Counted from the stretch's first letter, positions 1 to 10,176 are shown. The stretch is DNA of 64,000 nt from Tsukamurella asaccharolytica (GCF_007858435.1 NZ_VIGW01000004.1:124001-188000), one strand, 5' to 3'. The notes: generated by a model not told the origin, from the sequence alone. Translations and numbers: made by a program.

Positions 1-719
1 TGCTCGACGGCGGCGGCGAGGTGGTCCTCGAGACCCGGCACTTCCAGGAGGGCGACGGCACGACCACTGCCGGTCGGCCCAAGGAGACCGCCGACGACTA
101 CCGGTACTTCCCGGACCCCGACCTCGGCCCCGTCGCGCCGCCGGCGGAGCTCGTCGAGGAACTGCGGGCGACGATTCCCGAGCTGCCGTGGCTGCGCCGG
201 GCCCGGATCCAGTCCGACTGGGCGCTGTCCGACGAGGTGATGCGCGATCTGGTGAACCTCGGCGCGATCGACCGGATCATCGCCACCGTCGACGCCGGGG
301 CCACCCCGGATGCGGCGCGGTCGTGGTGGGGCAGCTTCCTGCCGCAGCAGGCGAACACGCGCTCCGTCGAGCTGGACGCCCTGGCCATCACACCGGCCCA
401 GGTCGCCCGCGTGATCGCCCTGGTCGACGAGGGCAAACTCACCAGCAAGCTGGCCCAGCAGGTCATCGTCGGCGTGCTCGACGGCGAGGGCGAGCCCGAC
501 GAGGTCGTCGCCGCACGCGGCCTGGAGGTGGTGCGCGACGACGGTGCGCTGCAGAAGGCCGTCGACGACGCGCTCGCCGCCAACCCCGACATCGTGGACA
601 AGATCAAGGCCGGCAAGGTCCAGGCCGCGGGCAAGATCGTCGGCGACGTCATGAAGGCCACCCGCGGCCAGGCCGACGCAGCGCGCGTCCGGGAACTGGT
701 CCTCGCCGCCTGCGAGTGA
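1..719 (+). CDS. gatB: Aspartyl/glutamyl-tRNA amidotransferase subunit B, 3' part
   Basis: C-terminal part of GatB, cut by the window edge; the frame is open from base 3. GatB is the subunit of GatCAB that phosphorylates and amidates Glu-tRNA(Gln) and Asp-tRNA(Asn) in the cytoplasm. Visible are the ETRHF and [10 protein letters not shown] segments that close the cradle domain, followed by the helical tail (GatB/YqeY domain) with [17 protein letters not shown] and the tRNA-binding stretch ending in [14 protein letters not shown]. About 240 residues are present of a usual ~500. Apparent start codons inside (for example GTG at 21) are internal codons. A probably non-discriminating gltX and tRNA-Gln lie 22 kb downstream, which fits Gln-tRNA synthesis by transamidation. 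Identity is certain; the N-terminus is outside the window. Confidence 0.97.
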   Translation, partial: LDGGGEVVLETRHFQEGDGTTTAGRPKETADDYRYFPDPDLGPVAPPAELVEELRATIPELPWLRRARIQSDWALSDEVMRDLVNLGAIDRIIATVDAGATPDAARSWWGSFLPQQANTRSVELDALAITPAQVARVIALVDEGKLTSKLAQQVIVGVLDGEGEPDEVVAARGLEVVRDDGALQKAVDDALAANPDIVDKIKAGKVQAAGKIVGDVMKATRGQADAARVRELVLAACE

Positions 720-780
720 CGGCGCGGTCGACGCCGCTCCGCCGGTCGGACTGACCCGGTCAGCTGCGGGGCCCGGCGGC

Positions 781-1908
781 TCAGTCGTCGGTGGCGGTGG
801 ATTCGCCGCTCGGCAGGGGGATCAGGACGACTCGGTCGTCGGTGGGGGCCTGCGGGTTCGGCTTGTTCGTCGTGACGCCCTGCGGCGTGTCCCGCGGACC
901 GGTCGTGAGGCGGCCGAAGATGCCGTACCGCGCGCGGTCGAGCACTTGGATCGGCTCGCCGTTCGCCGTGGTCGGTCCGTCGGGGAGCCTGAGCATCTCG
1001 ACCTTTCCTGCGCGCGACTCGCTGACGAAGACGCCGCCGGGCACGACCGCGCAGCCCGAGAGGCCCGGCCGGTCGGGCCAGCTCCACACCACGGACGCGG
1101 GCGCGTTCGGCGTCAGCACGCGCAGCCGGTCCTGCGTCAGTCCCTGGTCGGCGACGAACAGCGGTCCGCCGCCGGGGGCGCCGCACAGGGACTGCCGGAC
1201 ACCGCCGTCGGTGGCGAGCACTCTGGGGCGGACAGGGGAGATCGTGTCGGGCGCGGGTAGGAGGAGCACCTTTCCGGCCAGCGAGCCCGGGTCGCGGGCC
1301 GCGGTCGCATCGCCCGCGTTTCCGGTGGCGACGATCAGGTCGCGGCCCGAGAACAGCAGCGAGCCGGCATTGCCCGTCGCTCCCTTGGGGATCCCGGCGA
1401 GGATCACCTTCGGGTCGTCGCCCGGCGTCACCCGCACCACGCGATTGTCCGTGGGCGTACTCACGTAGGCGTAGAACAGGCGGTCCTGGTTGTACGACGG
1501 TGACAGCGCGATCGCCGTGAGTCCGCCGTCACCCGCGGTGTCCACGCCGATCCGCAGGACCTCCAGGTTCGGCATGTCGGTAGTGGTGTACATGATCGCC
1601 CCGCCCCGCTCGGCGACGTAGGCGTGTTCGAACTCATCGGTCGGGATCAGATCGGTGGGCTCGGTGAGGCACGTGGCGAGCACGTTCGCGTCCTGATCGA
1701 TGCACGGTCCCGGCGTCTTCGGCGCCGCGCTCGGCCGGGCGGGGCCGGGCGGCTTGGTGGTGGTGGTGGCCTGGCCCGTCGGCGGGCCGGTGAAGGGCGC
1801 GGCCTCGCTGCCGGAGAAGTCCGCGCAGCCCGCCAGCAGCGCCGCGGCCGTCGCGACCACGACGGCGCGCCGCACGCCGGAACGCGCACGCCGGGTCCCC
1901 ACACTCAT
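781..1908 (-). CDS. lppZ: LppZ-like lipoprotein, glucose/sorbosone dehydrogenase fold
   Basis: Predicted secreted lipoprotein of 375 residues. The N-terminus has Arg residues, a hydrophobic stretch and a lipobox LLAGC (Cys about residue 28), so it should be lipidated and anchored outside the membrane. A Pro/Thr-rich linker follows, then a six-bladed beta-propeller of the PQQ-dependent glucose/sorbosone dehydrogenase type (for example AIALSPSYNQDRLFYAYVS and an acidic blade pattern). Its place next to gatB and opposite a DoxX gene matches lppZ (Rv3006) of M. tuberculosis. Whether it binds PQQ or has catalysis is unknown. A TAGGGT -10 at 1915-1920 (minus) sits six bases before the ATG, so the message is probably leaderless. 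Confidence 0.85.
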   Translation of the reverse strand: MSVGTRRARSGVRRAVVVATAAALLAGCADFSGSEAAPFTGPPTGQATTTTKPPGPARPSAAPKTPGPCIDQDANVLATCLTEPTDLIPTDEFEHAYVAERGGAIMYTTTDMPNLEVLRIGVDTAGDGGLTAIALSPSYNQDRLFYAYVSTPTDNRVVRVTPGDDPKVILAGIPKGATGNAGSLLFSGRDLIVATGNAGDATAARDPGSLAGKVLLLPAPDTISPVRPRVLATDGGVRQSLCGAPGGGPLFVADQGLTQDRLRVLTPNAPASVVWSWPDRPGLSGCAVVPGGVFVSESRAGKVEMLRLPDGPTTANGEPIQVLDRARYGIFGRLTTGPRDTPQGVTTNKPNPQAPTDDRVVLIPLPSGESTATDD

Positions 1909-1985
1909 GCCGCCACCCTACCGATCGGGGCCCGAAGGCGGTTCGCTCCCGGCCCGCGGCGCGTTCGCACTCTAGTGTGGATTGC

Positions 1986-3173
1986 GTGAGCGAAAAGGAC
2001 GGAACCGAGAACGAGACCAGCAAGGGTGCGGCCGACTCCCCTTACGACTTCCGGTCCACGGGCGAGCTGCCCCGGTTCGGCGAGCGGCACCCCACGGGCG
2101 GATTCATCCTGGACCCCCACGACGATTCGGACACGGGCATCGGGCCCGCGCTTCCCCGCTACCGCGACGAGCCCGCGGGCGCGTCGGCAGATGCGTCGGC
2201 GGGCACGACGCCCCCGGCCTCGAGCATGCCCTCGACGTCGAGCATGCCCTCGACGTCGAGCACGCCCTCGACGTCGAGCACGCCCTCGACGGCGGGCAAC
2301 GAACCGGCGGCCTCCGTGCCGGACACCAGCGACCTCGCGGCCGCGATCGCGGCGGCGAACGCAGCCACCGCGGCGATCTCCACCTCCGGGACCTCCCCGG
2401 ACGCCGCGACGGAGCGCGCTGACCTGTCGAGCGACGAGCGCGACGAGTTCGGCAAGCGCTACAACCGCCGACTGGGGCGCGAGCGGGCCGCGCAGGCCCG
2501 TGCCGAGGCCGAGGGGATCCCTCTGGAGAGCGCGGCCACGGAGCAGATCGCGCCGCAGCCCGGGCGCCGGTTCGGCAAGCCCGTCGCCGACGTTCCCGCC
2601 GAACTGGAGGCGGCGCGCAAGGCCGCGCGCCGTGGCACCACGGACCTCGGTCTGCTCGTGCTGCGGGTCGCCGTCGGCGTGATCCTCGCCGCGCACGGCA
2701 TCCAGAAGCTCTTCGGGATCTGGGGTGGCCCGGGCATCGACGGCTTCGCGGCGTACCTGCAGAACGGGAACGATCCGTCGCTCGGTTTCGAGCGGTTCAC
2801 CAAGGTGATCGCGATCGCCACCGGTGTCGTCGAGCTGGGTGGCGGCGCGATGCTCGTCCTCGGCCTGCTCACCCCGATCGCCGCCGCCGGCGCGGTGGGC
2901 GTGATGCTCTCGGCGACACTGTTCAAGCTGACCACTGTGGGCAGCGGCTTCGTCTTCTTCGCCCAGGACAACGGCGTCGAGTTCGAGCTGCTCCTCCTGT
3001 TCGCGGCGGTGGCGATCATCCTGACCGGGCCCGGCAAGATCTCCCTCGACTTCAACCGGGGCTGGGCGCGGCGGCCGCACATCGGTTCCGTCGTGTGGCT
3101 GATCGTCGCGGTGGCCGCGGCCGTCACTGTGTGGATCCTGCTCAACGGCGCCAACCCGCTGGTCAAGCAGTAA
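1986..3173 (+). CDS. DoxX family membrane protein with long low-complexity N-terminus
   Basis: Integral membrane protein of 395 residues. The first ~210 residues are hydrophilic, rich in Ser, Thr, Pro and Ala, and contain a hexapeptide tandem repeat (SSMPST/SSTPST). From about residue 218 a DoxX domain with about four membrane segments begins (LGLLVLRVAVGVILAAHGIQKLFG, then helices near 280, 310 and 335), and a last helix lies near the C-terminus. It corresponds to Rv3005c, a DoxX protein reported to work with SodA and SseA in redox defence; that role is inferred here. The start is GTG 1986 because a TAGTGT -10 (1973-1978) lies seven bases upstream, indicating a leaderless transcript; GTG 1977 would overlap the -10. 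It is divergent from lppZ. Confidence 0.88.
   Translation: MSEKDGTENETSKGAADSPYDFRSTGELPRFGERHPTGGFILDPHDDSDTGIGPALPRYRDEPAGASADASAGTTPPASSMPSTSSMPSTSSTPSTSSTPSTAGNEPAASVPDTSDLAAAIAAANAATAAISTSGTSPDAATERADLSSDERDEFGKRYNRRLGRERAAQARAEAEGIPLESAATEQIAPQPGRRFGKPVADVPAELEAARKAARRGTTDLGLLVLRVAVGVILAAHGIQKLFGIWGGPGIDGFAAYLQNGNDPSLGFERFTKVIAIATGVVELGGGAMLVLGLLTPIAAAGAVGVMLSATLFKLTTVGSGFVFFAQDNGVEFELLLLFAAVAIILTGPGKISLDFNRGWARRPHIGSVVWLIVAVAAAVTVWILLNGANPLVKQ
2219..2292 (+). repeat. 18-bp tandem repeat in the DoxX gene
   Basis: About four copies of an 18-base unit, CGAGCAYGCCCTCGACGT, lie head to tail from 2221 to 2292. They keep frame and encode SSMPST/SSTPST hexapeptides in the cytoplasmic tail. 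The first two copies read CATG and the last two CACG. The in-frame unit length means copy-number change would alter only linker length. Confidence 0.9.
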
Positions 3174-3187
3174 GGCCCACCTACGCA

Positions 3188-3223
3188 GACGCCCGGCACT
3201 CCCGTGAGGGAGTGCCGGGCGTC
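3188..3223. terminator. Bidirectional hairpin between DoxX gene and ilvD
   Basis: A perfect 16-bp inverted repeat (3188-3203 and 3208-3223) with a GTGA loop lies between the convergent DoxX gene and ilvD. There is no clear T tract, as is common in actinobacteria. It can serve both directions. Confidence 0.85.
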
Positions 3224-3237
3224 GGCGTTGGGGATGT

Positions 3238-5079
3238 TTACGGGACGTAGCGGACCGCACCCTTGTCCGCGGAGGTGGCCAGGGCGGCGTAGGCGCGCAA
3301 TGCCGTGGTGACGGTGCGTTGCCGTTCCTTGGGCTGCCACGGGCGCTCGGAGGCGTCCATCTTGGCGCGGCGGCGCGCCAGCTCCTCGTCGTCGACCAGC
3401 AGCTCGAGTGCGCGGGTGTGCACGTCGATCCGGATGCGATCGCCGTCCTCGACCAGTCCGATGACGCCGCCGGCGGCTGCCTCGGGGGAGATGTGCCCGA
3501 TGGACAGGCCCGACGTGCCGCCCGAGAAGCGGCCATCGGTGATCAGTGCACAGACCTTGCCCAATCCACGCCCCTTGAGGAACGAGGTGGGGTGCAGCAT
3601 CTCCTGCATACCGGGCCCGCCCTTGGGGCCCTCGTAGCGGACGACGACCACGTCGCCCGGCTTGATCTCCTTGCCCAGGATCTTCGAGACCGCCTCCTCC
3701 TGCGACTCGACCACGACGGCCGGACCCTCGAAGGTGAACAGGTCCTCGTCGATGCCCGCGGTCTTGAGGATCGCGCCGTCGAGAGCGATGTTCCCGCGCA
3801 GTACGCAGAGGCCGCCCTCCACGGTGTAAGCGTGCTCGACGTCGCGGATGCAGCCGTTCACCTGGTCGGTGTCGAGGCTCTCCCACTCGTTCTTGGTGGA
3901 AAAGGGCTGCGTGGTGCGCACCCCGCCAGGGGCCGCGTGGAACAGCTGCAGCGCCTCGTCCGTGGCCTTGCCGGAGCGGATGTCCCAGTCGTCGAGCCAC
4001 TGGTCGAAGGACTGCTCGTGCACGGTGTGCACGTCGGTCTCGAGCAGGCCGGCGCGGCGCAGCTCGCCCAGGATGGCGGGGATGCCGCCGGCGCGGTGCA
4101 CGTCCTCCATGTGGTAATCGCTGTTCGGCGAGACCTTGGACAGGCACGGCACCTTGCGGCTGATCGCGTCGATGGTCGACAGGTCGAAGTCGACCTCGCC
4201 CTCCTGCGCGGCGGCCAGGGTGTGCAGGACGGTGTTGGTGGAGCCGCCCATGGCCACGTCGAGCGCCATGGCGTTGCGGAAGGCCGCCGGGGTGGCGACG
4301 TTGCGGGGGAGGACGGATTCGTCGCCGTCGCGGTAGTACCGCGTCGCGGCCTCGACCACGACGGTGCCGGCCCGCTCGAACAGCGCGCGCCGCGCGGCGT
4401 GGGTGGCGAGAGTCGAACCGTTGCCCGGCAGCGCGAGGCCCAGGGCCTCGGTGAGGCAGTTCATCGAGTTGGCGGTGAACATGCCGGAACAGGATCCACA
4501 GGTGGGGCATGCGGATCGCTCCACCTCGCTGAGCCCGGCCTCGTCGATCGCGTCGTTCGCCGAGGCGGAGATCGCGGTGATGAGGTCGGTCGGGGCCTTG
4601 GCGATCCCGTCGACGATGACGGCCTTGCCGGCCTCCATCGGGCCGCCCGAGACGAAGACGGTCGGGATGTTCAGGCGCATTGCGGCGTTGAGCATGCCGG
4701 GCGTGATCTTGTCGCAGTTGGAGATGCACACCAGCGCGTCGGCGGTGTGTGCGTTCGCCATGTACTCGACGGAGTCGGCGATGATCTCGCGGCTGGGCAG
4801 GCTGTAGAGCATGCCGCCGTGGCCCATGGCGATGCCATCGTCGACCGCGATGGTGTGGAACTCGCGGGCCACGCCGCCCGCCGCGCGCACCGACTCGGCC
4901 ACGATCTCGCCCATGTCCTTGAGGTGCACATGACCGGGCACGAACTGCGTGTAGGAATTCGCGATGGCCACGATCGGCTTGCCGAAGTCGCTGTCCGTGA
5001 GGCCGGTGGCGCGCCAGAGCGAACGGGCGCCTGCGGCGTTGCGGCCGACGGTGGTGGTGCGGGAACGGAGCGGTGGCAT
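3238..5079 (-). CDS. ilvD: Dihydroxy-acid dehydratase
   Basis: Catalyses dehydration of 2,3-dihydroxy-isovalerate and -methylvalerate to the 2-keto acids of valine and isoleucine; cytoplasmic iron-sulfur enzyme. The 613-residue protein has the cluster-ligand motifs CDKITPGM (~122) and [18 protein letters not shown] (~195) and the C-terminal [17 protein letters not shown]. It is the long E. coli/Corynebacterium-type enzyme starting [17 protein letters not shown], not the shorter form I recall for M. tuberculosis IlvD. A GAGGCGAGAAG ribosome-binding site precedes the ATG. It lies upstream of, and opposite to, ilvBNC with one gene between. Confidence 0.97.
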   Translation of the reverse strand: MPPLRSRTTTVGRNAAGARSLWRATGLTDSDFGKPIVAIANSYTQFVPGHVHLKDMGEIVAESVRAAGGVAREFHTIAVDDGIAMGHGGMLYSLPSREIIADSVEYMANAHTADALVCISNCDKITPGMLNAAMRLNIPTVFVSGGPMEAGKAVIVDGIAKAPTDLITAISASANDAIDEAGLSEVERSACPTCGSCSGMFTANSMNCLTEALGLALPGNGSTLATHAARRALFERAGTVVVEAATRYYRDGDESVLPRNVATPAAFRNAMALDVAMGGSTNTVLHTLAAAQEGEVDFDLSTIDAISRKVPCLSKVSPNSDYHMEDVHRAGGIPAILGELRRAGLLETDVHTVHEQSFDQWLDDWDIRSGKATDEALQLFHAAPGGVRTTQPFSTKNEWESLDTDQVNGCIRDVEHAYTVEGGLCVLRGNIALDGAILKTAGIDEDLFTFEGPAVVVESQEEAVSKILGKEIKPGDVVVVRYEGPKGGPGMQEMLHPTSFLKGRGLGKVCALITDGRFSGGTSGLSIGHISPEAAAGGVIGLVEDGDRIRIDVHTRALELLVDDEELARRRAKMDASERPWQPKERQRTVTTALRAYAALATSADKGAVRYVP

Positions 5080-5166
5080 GTGCTTCTCGCCTCGGATCTT
5101 CGTATCGTGCGGGCTGGTGGAGGAGACGCGCTCCCTCGATACAGGGAAAGGCCTGTCCGGCGGGTT

Positions 5167-5673
5167 CTATTCCGCGGTGACGTCGGGGATCCGGCCGCCG
5201 GAGGCGACCGCGACGCGGGGGAGCTGGCTGATGGTGACGGCGGGTAGTCGCACCTCGGAACCGTCGGTGCGGACTGCGTACACCGCACCGTTGCGGCCGA
5301 TCCTAATGCCTGCCATGTCGTCCCACCCGATGGTGGTGGTCGAGATGACCCGGACCGAGCGCACCCCGTCGGGCCCGATGACGGTGCGCACGCGCAGGAC
5401 CCACAGCGCGAGCAGGACCGGGACGATCAGCAGCGCCCAGCCGAGGATCGCGGCGCCGGTGCCGGCCGCGCTGCCGTCGATGGAGCGGCCGACCGTCCAC
5501 GGCCCGACGATGGGGGCGATGCACACGGCGAAGAGCGCGACGCCGAGCAGCGCGATGCGGGGGTGCTTGAAGACGACGCGGTCGCCGGCGTCGATCGGCA
5601 CGGCCGTGTCCGCGCTGTGGTCGGTGGTCACGGTGCGGGTGGTGACCGGCTGCTTCGTCGTGCGCTCGCTCAT
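5167..5673 (-). CDS. PH-domain (Cfp6-like) membrane protein
   Basis: Small protein of 168 residues with two membrane helices (about residues 37-55 and 70-90) followed by a bacterial PH-like domain containing the pattern GPDGVRSVRVISTTTIGWDDM. Such proteins sit in the membrane with the PH domain in the cytoplasm; function unknown. Its place before ilvB matches cfp6 (Rv3004) in M. tuberculosis. I chose ATG 5673 over ATG 5682 and upstream starts because a GACAAT -10-like hexamer lies seven bases before it on the minus strand (leaderless type), and because the extra residues look non-coding. It is divergent from the ilvB leader. Confidence 0.75.
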   Translation of the reverse strand: MSERTTKQPVTTRTVTTDHSADTAVPIDAGDRVVFKHPRIALLGVALFAVCIAPIVGPWTVGRSIDGSAAGTGAAILGWALLIVPVLLALWVLRVRTVIGPDGVRSVRVISTTTIGWDDMAGIRIGRNGAVYAVRTDGSEVRLPAVTISQLPRVAVASGGRIPDVTAE

Positions 5674-5734
5674 AACATGCATTGTCGCATGCGGCAGCAG
5701 AATCCCACTGTGTGAGACGTCGGTGCTCACTGGT

Positions 5735-5764
5735 TTGACGCGGCTGCACGTCGGGGCCTAGTTT
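5735..5764 (+). promoter_or_regulatory. Promoter of the ilvB leader transcript
   Basis: A TTGACG -35 (5735-5740) and a TAGTTT -10 (5759-5764) are separated by 18 bases. The predicted transcription start, about 5771, coincides with the GTG of the leader peptide at 5772, so the leader ORF would be translated from the very 5' end. Confidence 0.8.
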
Positions 5765-5769
5765 CTCTC

Positions 5770-5893
5770 GTGTGAAACACAGCAACCAGCTTCTCGTAAT
5801 CGGTCGGCGCGTCGTCGCCTGAACCGGTTGCCACCGTTTCACACCAGCATCGACGCGCTACCCTCGCTCAGCTACCGCTGACGGGGGTTTTTT
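5770..5893 (+). promoter_or_regulatory. Transcription attenuator of ilvBNC
   Basis: The leader can form competing structures. One stem pairs GTGTGAAAC (5770-5778) and GCAACC (5782-5787) with GTTTCACAC (5836-5844) and GGTTGC (5826-5831). Another pairs 5807-5814, within the Arg-Arg-Val-Val codons, with 5851-5858; the two are mutually exclusive. An intrinsic terminator follows: ACCCTC and TCAGC arms (5860-5872) pair with GCTGA and GGGGGT (5877-5888), followed by a T run to 5893. With the Leu/Val/Ile-rich leader peptide this fits ribosome-mediated attenuation as known for ilvBNC of Corynebacterium glutamicum. The exact antiterminator is inferred by eye. Confidence 0.82.
5772..5822 (+). CDS. ilvB leader peptide (16 codons)
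   Basis: GTG-initiated ORF encoding [16 protein letters not shown] and stopping at TGA 5820-5822. Six of its 16 residues are Leu, Val or Ile, in two clusters (LLVI and VV), as expected for a peptide whose translation senses charged branched-chain tRNAs. The promoter -10 ends seven bases before the GTG, so translation should be leaderless. The 3' cluster of codons overlaps one arm of an alternative stem, giving stalled ribosomes a way to change folding before the terminator at 5860-5893. Confidence 0.8.
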   Translation: MKHSNQLLVIGRRVVA

Positions 5894-5976
5894 GTTGCCC
5901 GGATAGCTTCGGACGACCTCCGCACGTCGATATGTCCATTGAGCAGAGCACCGCAAGAGCACCAGAAGGTCACATC

Positions 5977-7932
5977 GTGAGCGCACCTACAGCTCGGCCC
6001 CACCCGGGGCAGAAGCCCGGGGCCCGTAAGCCCGGCGCCGGGATCCCCGGCGCGCATTCCGCCGCCTCGAAGCAGAACGTCGCAATCGACGCCGCACACA
6101 GCGTGCTCGAGGGTGCCCGCATCGTGGCCCCCGAGCGGGTCACCGGCGCGCAGTCGGTGGTCCGATCGCTCGAGGAGATCGGCGTGGACACGGTCTTCGG
6201 CATTCCCGGTGGTTGCATCCTCCCGGTGTACGATCCGCTCCTCGACTCGAAGAAGGTCCGCCACGTCCTGGTGCGCCACGAGCAGGGTGCCGGCCACGCC
6301 GCCACCGGTTACGCGCAGGTCACCGGCAAGGTCGGCGTGTGCATGGCCACCTCGGGCCCGGGCGCGACGAACCTGGTGACGCCGCTCGCGGACGCCCAGA
6401 TGGACTCGGTGCCGATCGTCGCCATCACCGGCCAGGTCGGCCGGTCGCTGATCGGTACCGATGCGTTCCAGGAGGCTGACATCTCGGGCATCACGATGCC
6501 CGTCACCAAGCACAACTTCCTCGTCTACGACGCGGCCGACATCCCGCGCGTCATCGCCGAGGCCTTCTACCTGGCCCAGAGCGGACGTCCGGGCGCCGTG
6601 CTCGTGGACATCCCGAAGGACGTGCTGCAGGAGGACACCGTCTTCTCCTGGCCGCCCCAGATCGACCTGCCGGGGTACCGCCCCGTCACGAAGCCGCACG
6701 GCAAGCAGATCCGCGAGGCCGCGCGCCTCATCGCCGCGGCCGCGTCGCCCGTGCTCTACGTCGGCGGCGGCGTGCTCAAGGCCGAGGCCTCGGCGGAGCT
6801 GCTCAAGCTGGCCGAGCTGACCGGCGCTCCCGTCGTGACGACTCTGATGGCCCGTGGCGCCTTCCCGGACAGCCACCAGCAGCACATGGGCATGCCCGGC
6901 ATGCACGGCACCGTCGGCGCGGTGGCCGCGCTGCAGCGCTCTGACCTTCTGGTCACTCTGGGGGCGCGGTTCGACGATCGCGTCACCGGGAAGCTGGAGT
7001 CCTTCGCGCCCGACGCGAAGGTCATCCACGCCGACATCGACCCCGCGGAGATCGGGAAGAACCGGTTCGCGGACGTCCCGATCGTGGGCGACTGCAAGGA
7101 GGTCATCACCGAGCTCATCGCCGCGATCTCCGAGGACCGCGCCACTATCGCCGCGCCTGACCTCAGCGCCTGGTGGGCGTACCTCGACGGCATCCGCGAG
7201 ACCTACCCGCTGGCCTACAACACCCCGTCCGACGGTGCGCTGAGCCCGGAGTACGTGATCGAGCGCCTCGGCGTCGCCGCGGGCCCCGACGCGATCTACT
7301 GCGCGGGTGTCGGCCAGCACCAGATGTGGGCGGCGCAGTTCGTCAAGTACGAGAAGCCGCGCACTTGGCTGAACTCGGGCGGTCTCGGCACCATGGGCTA
7401 CGCGGTCCCCGCGGCCCTCGGTGCCAAGATGGGCGCGCCCGAGAAGGAGGTCTGGGCGATCGACGGTGACGGCTGCTTCCAGATGACCAATCAGGAGCTC
7501 GCCACCGCCGCGATCGAGGGCGCCCCGATCAAGGTCGCCGTCATCAACAACGGCAACCTCGGCATGGTCCGCCAGTGGCAGACCCTGTTCTACGATCAGC
7601 GCTACTCCAGCACCGACCTGTCCACGCACTCGATGCGGATCCCCGACTTCGTCAAGCTCGGTGAGGCGATGGGCTGCGTCTCCTTCCGCTGCGAGCGCGC
7701 CGAGGACGTCGACGCGATCATCGCGCAGGCGCGGGAGATCAACGACCGCCCGGTGGTCATCGACTTCATCGTGGGCGCCGATGCCCAGGTGTGGCCGATG
7801 GTCGCCGCCGGCACCAGCAACGACGAGATCATGGCGGCGCGGGACATCCGTCCGCTGTTCGACGAGGATGAGGCGGCCGACGAGCCGGCCGTGATCCACG
7901 CCGTGATGGAGCGTTCGGAGGAGCAGAAGTGA
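5977..7932 (+). CDS. ilvB: Acetolactate synthase large subunit
   Basis: Thiamine-diphosphate enzyme condensing pyruvate with pyruvate or 2-ketobutyrate, the first common step to valine, leucine and isoleucine. The ThDP glutamate is in [10 protein letters not shown], and the diphosphate motif runs from [15 protein letters not shown] to [12 protein letters not shown] in the C-terminal domain; the FAD-binding middle domain includes [12 protein letters not shown] place the start at GTG 5977: AGAAGG lies seven bases upstream and the product begins VSAPT, like the MSAPT start I recall for M. tuberculosis IlvB1; an ATG at 5932 is possible. It is the first gene of ilvBNC and overlaps ilvN by four bases. 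Confidence 0.97.
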   Translation: MSAPTARPHPGQKPGARKPGAGIPGAHSAASKQNVAIDAAHSVLEGARIVAPERVTGAQSVVRSLEEIGVDTVFGIPGGCILPVYDPLLDSKKVRHVLVRHEQGAGHAATGYAQVTGKVGVCMATSGPGATNLVTPLADAQMDSVPIVAITGQVGRSLIGTDAFQEADISGITMPVTKHNFLVYDAADIPRVIAEAFYLAQSGRPGAVLVDIPKDVLQEDTVFSWPPQIDLPGYRPVTKPHGKQIREAARLIAAAASPVLYVGGGVLKAEASAELLKLAELTGAPVVTTLMARGAFPDSHQQHMGMPGMHGTVGAVAALQRSDLLVTLGARFDDRVTGKLESFAPDAKVIHADIDPAEIGKNRFADVPIVGDCKEVITELIAAISEDRATIAAPDLSAWWAYLDGIRETYPLAYNTPSDGALSPEYVIERLGVAAGPDAIYCAGVGQHQMWAAQFVKYEKPRTWLNSGGLGTMGYAVPAALGAKMGAPEKEVWAIDGDGCFQMTNQELATAAIEGAPIKVAVINNGNLGMVRQWQTLFYDQRYSSTDLSTHSMRIPDFVKLGEAMGCVSFRCERAEDVDAIIAQAREINDRPVVIDFIVGADAQVWPMVAAGTSNDEIMAARDIRPLFDEDEAADEPAVIHAVMERSEEQK

Positions 7933-8432
7933 GTACCACGCACACATTGAGCGTTCTGGTCGAGGACCGGCCGGGCGTGCTCGCCCGCGTCTCGTCCCTC
8001 TTCTCCCGCCGTGGTTTCAACATCGAATCCCTCGCGGTGGGCGGCACCGAGGTCAAAGGCGTCAGTCGCATGACGATCGTGGTCACGGTCGACGAGCTGC
8101 CTCTCGAGCAGGTCACCAAGCAGCTGAACAAGCTGGTCTCCGTGCTGAAGATCGTCGAACAGGATTCGACGACGTCCGTGGCGCGTGAGTTGATGCTCAT
8201 CAAGGTGCGGGCGGACGCCACCTCGCGGGGCCAGGTGACCGACACCGTCGACCTGTTCCGTGCCAAGATCGTGGACGTCTCGCCCGACTCCGTGACCATC
8301 GAGGCCACCGGTACGCCGGACAAGCTCGACGCGCTGCTGGCCGTCCTGGATCCCTTCGGGATCCGCGAGATCGCGCAGTCCGGCGTCATCGCCCTGGGAC
8401 GCGGTCCGAAGTCGATCACCGCGACCCGCTAG
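7929..8432 (+). CDS. ilvN: Acetolactate synthase small (regulatory) subunit
   Basis: Regulatory subunit of 167 residues that activates IlvB and gives feedback inhibition by valine. The N-terminal ACT domain ([28 protein letters not shown]) carries the valine site; the C-terminal ALS_ss_C domain follows from about residue 85. Its GTG start overlaps the ilvB stop (GTGA), implying translational coupling. Length and order are those of the standard actinobacterial ilvBNC operon. Confidence 0.97.
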   Translation: MSTTHTLSVLVEDRPGVLARVSSLFSRRGFNIESLAVGGTEVKGVSRMTIVVTVDELPLEQVTKQLNKLVSVLKIVEQDSTTSVARELMLIKVRADATSRGQVTDTVDLFRAKIVDVSPDSVTIEATGTPDKLDALLAVLDPFGIREIAQSGVIALGRGPKSITATR

Positions 8433-9485
<1,053 letters not shown>

Positions 9486-9506
9486 GTCCCACCCCGCACC
9501 ACCTCG

Positions 9507-9541
9507 AGAGCCCCGTCGGACCCCGCGCCCGACGGGGCTCT
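9507..9541 (+). terminator. Terminator of ilvBNC
   Basis: AGAGCCCCGTCGG (9507-9519) pairs with CCGACGGGGCTCT (9529-9541), a perfect 13-bp stem. Its last base overlaps the -35 of the next gene's promoter. Confidence 0.88.
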
Positions 9542-9597
9542 TGCGTGTCCGGGCAGCGCCCACTATCATACTGAACATGTTCAATGAACGTGTTCAG
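9541..9597 (+). promoter_or_regulatory. tetR promoter with autoregulatory operator
   Basis: TTGCGT (9541-9546) and TATCAT (9564-9569) are spaced by 17 bases, and the ATG at 9577 lies seven bases beyond the -10, so the transcript should be leaderless. A 27-base palindrome spans 9571-9597: CTGAACATGTTCA and TGAACGTGTTCAG around one central A, with one mismatch per half. It covers the transcription start and the first seven codons, a natural TetR autorepression site. Confidence 0.78.
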
Positions 9598-10176
9598 TCG
9601 AGAGCGGAAGCGAAGGCCGGCACCCGGGCGCGGGTACTCGCCGCCGCGGACCGATCCTTCCGCGCCCACGGCTTCGCGGGCACGACGGTGCGCGGCATCG
9701 CCGCCGACGCCGGTGTCAGCGTCGGCACCGTGATGGCGGTCGGCGACAAGGATGCGCTGCTCATCGCGATCGTCGACGACTGGATCGCGGCCGTGCACGC
9801 GCAGCGCGAGCCCGCAGACCCCCTGTCGCCGCTGTCGTCGGGCGAGGCGACCCTCCGGCTCGTCGAGACCGTCCGGCCGTTCGTCACGTACTTCAACACC
9901 GACGGCGACCTCTCCCGCGAGTACGCGGCCGTTCTTGCGCGCGGAAAGCACCGCTCCCGGACCTTCGGTGACCTCGCCGGTGAGCTGCAGGCCGACTTCG
10001 AGGAGGTCTTCGCCGCCGCGGGGTGCGCCGATGCCGGCGCTGCGGCCCGCACCCTGTACTTCGTCTACATCGGCCTGCTGTTCGCCACCTCGGGTGGGGC
10101 GGTCACGCAGGAGGCCGCAGCGGAGCGCCTCGTCGAGGCGATCACACAGATCCTGGGAGAAGGAGGTCCGCAATGA
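9577..10176 (+). CDS. TetR/AcrR family regulator
   Basis: DNA-binding repressor of 199 residues. The N-terminal helix-turn-helix is ARVLAAADRSFRAHGFAGTT followed by VRGIAADAGVSVGTVMAVGDK (about residues 15-55); the rest is the ligand-binding, dimerising helical domain. ATG 9577 was chosen because it is seven bases from a TATCAT -10; upstream codons fall inside the promoter. A 27-base palindrome overlaps the start, suggesting autoregulation. The stop overlaps the start of the next membrane gene (ATGA), so the two are cotranscribed, and that gene is the likely target. The ligand is unknown. Confidence 0.88.
   Translation: MFNERVQSRAEAKAGTRARVLAAADRSFRAHGFAGTTVRGIAADAGVSVGTVMAVGDKDALLIAIVDDWIAAVHAQREPADPLSPLSSGEATLRLVETVRPFVTYFNTDGDLSREYAAVLARGKHRSRTFGDLAGELQADFEEVFAAAGCADAGAAARTLYFVYIGLLFATSGGAVTQEAAAERLVEAITQILGEGGPQ

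Noticed and set aside
3319-5247. Long plus-strand open frame opposite ilvD (642 codons)
   Set aside because: It mirrors the codons of ilvD, has low-complexity His/Val/Asp/Arg composition and no family motif; high-GC DNA often leaves such frames open.
5872-7947. Minus-strand open frame opposite ilvB (691 codons)
   Set aside because: Antisense shadow of a well-identified gene, and it also covers the attenuator; no recognisable protein domain.
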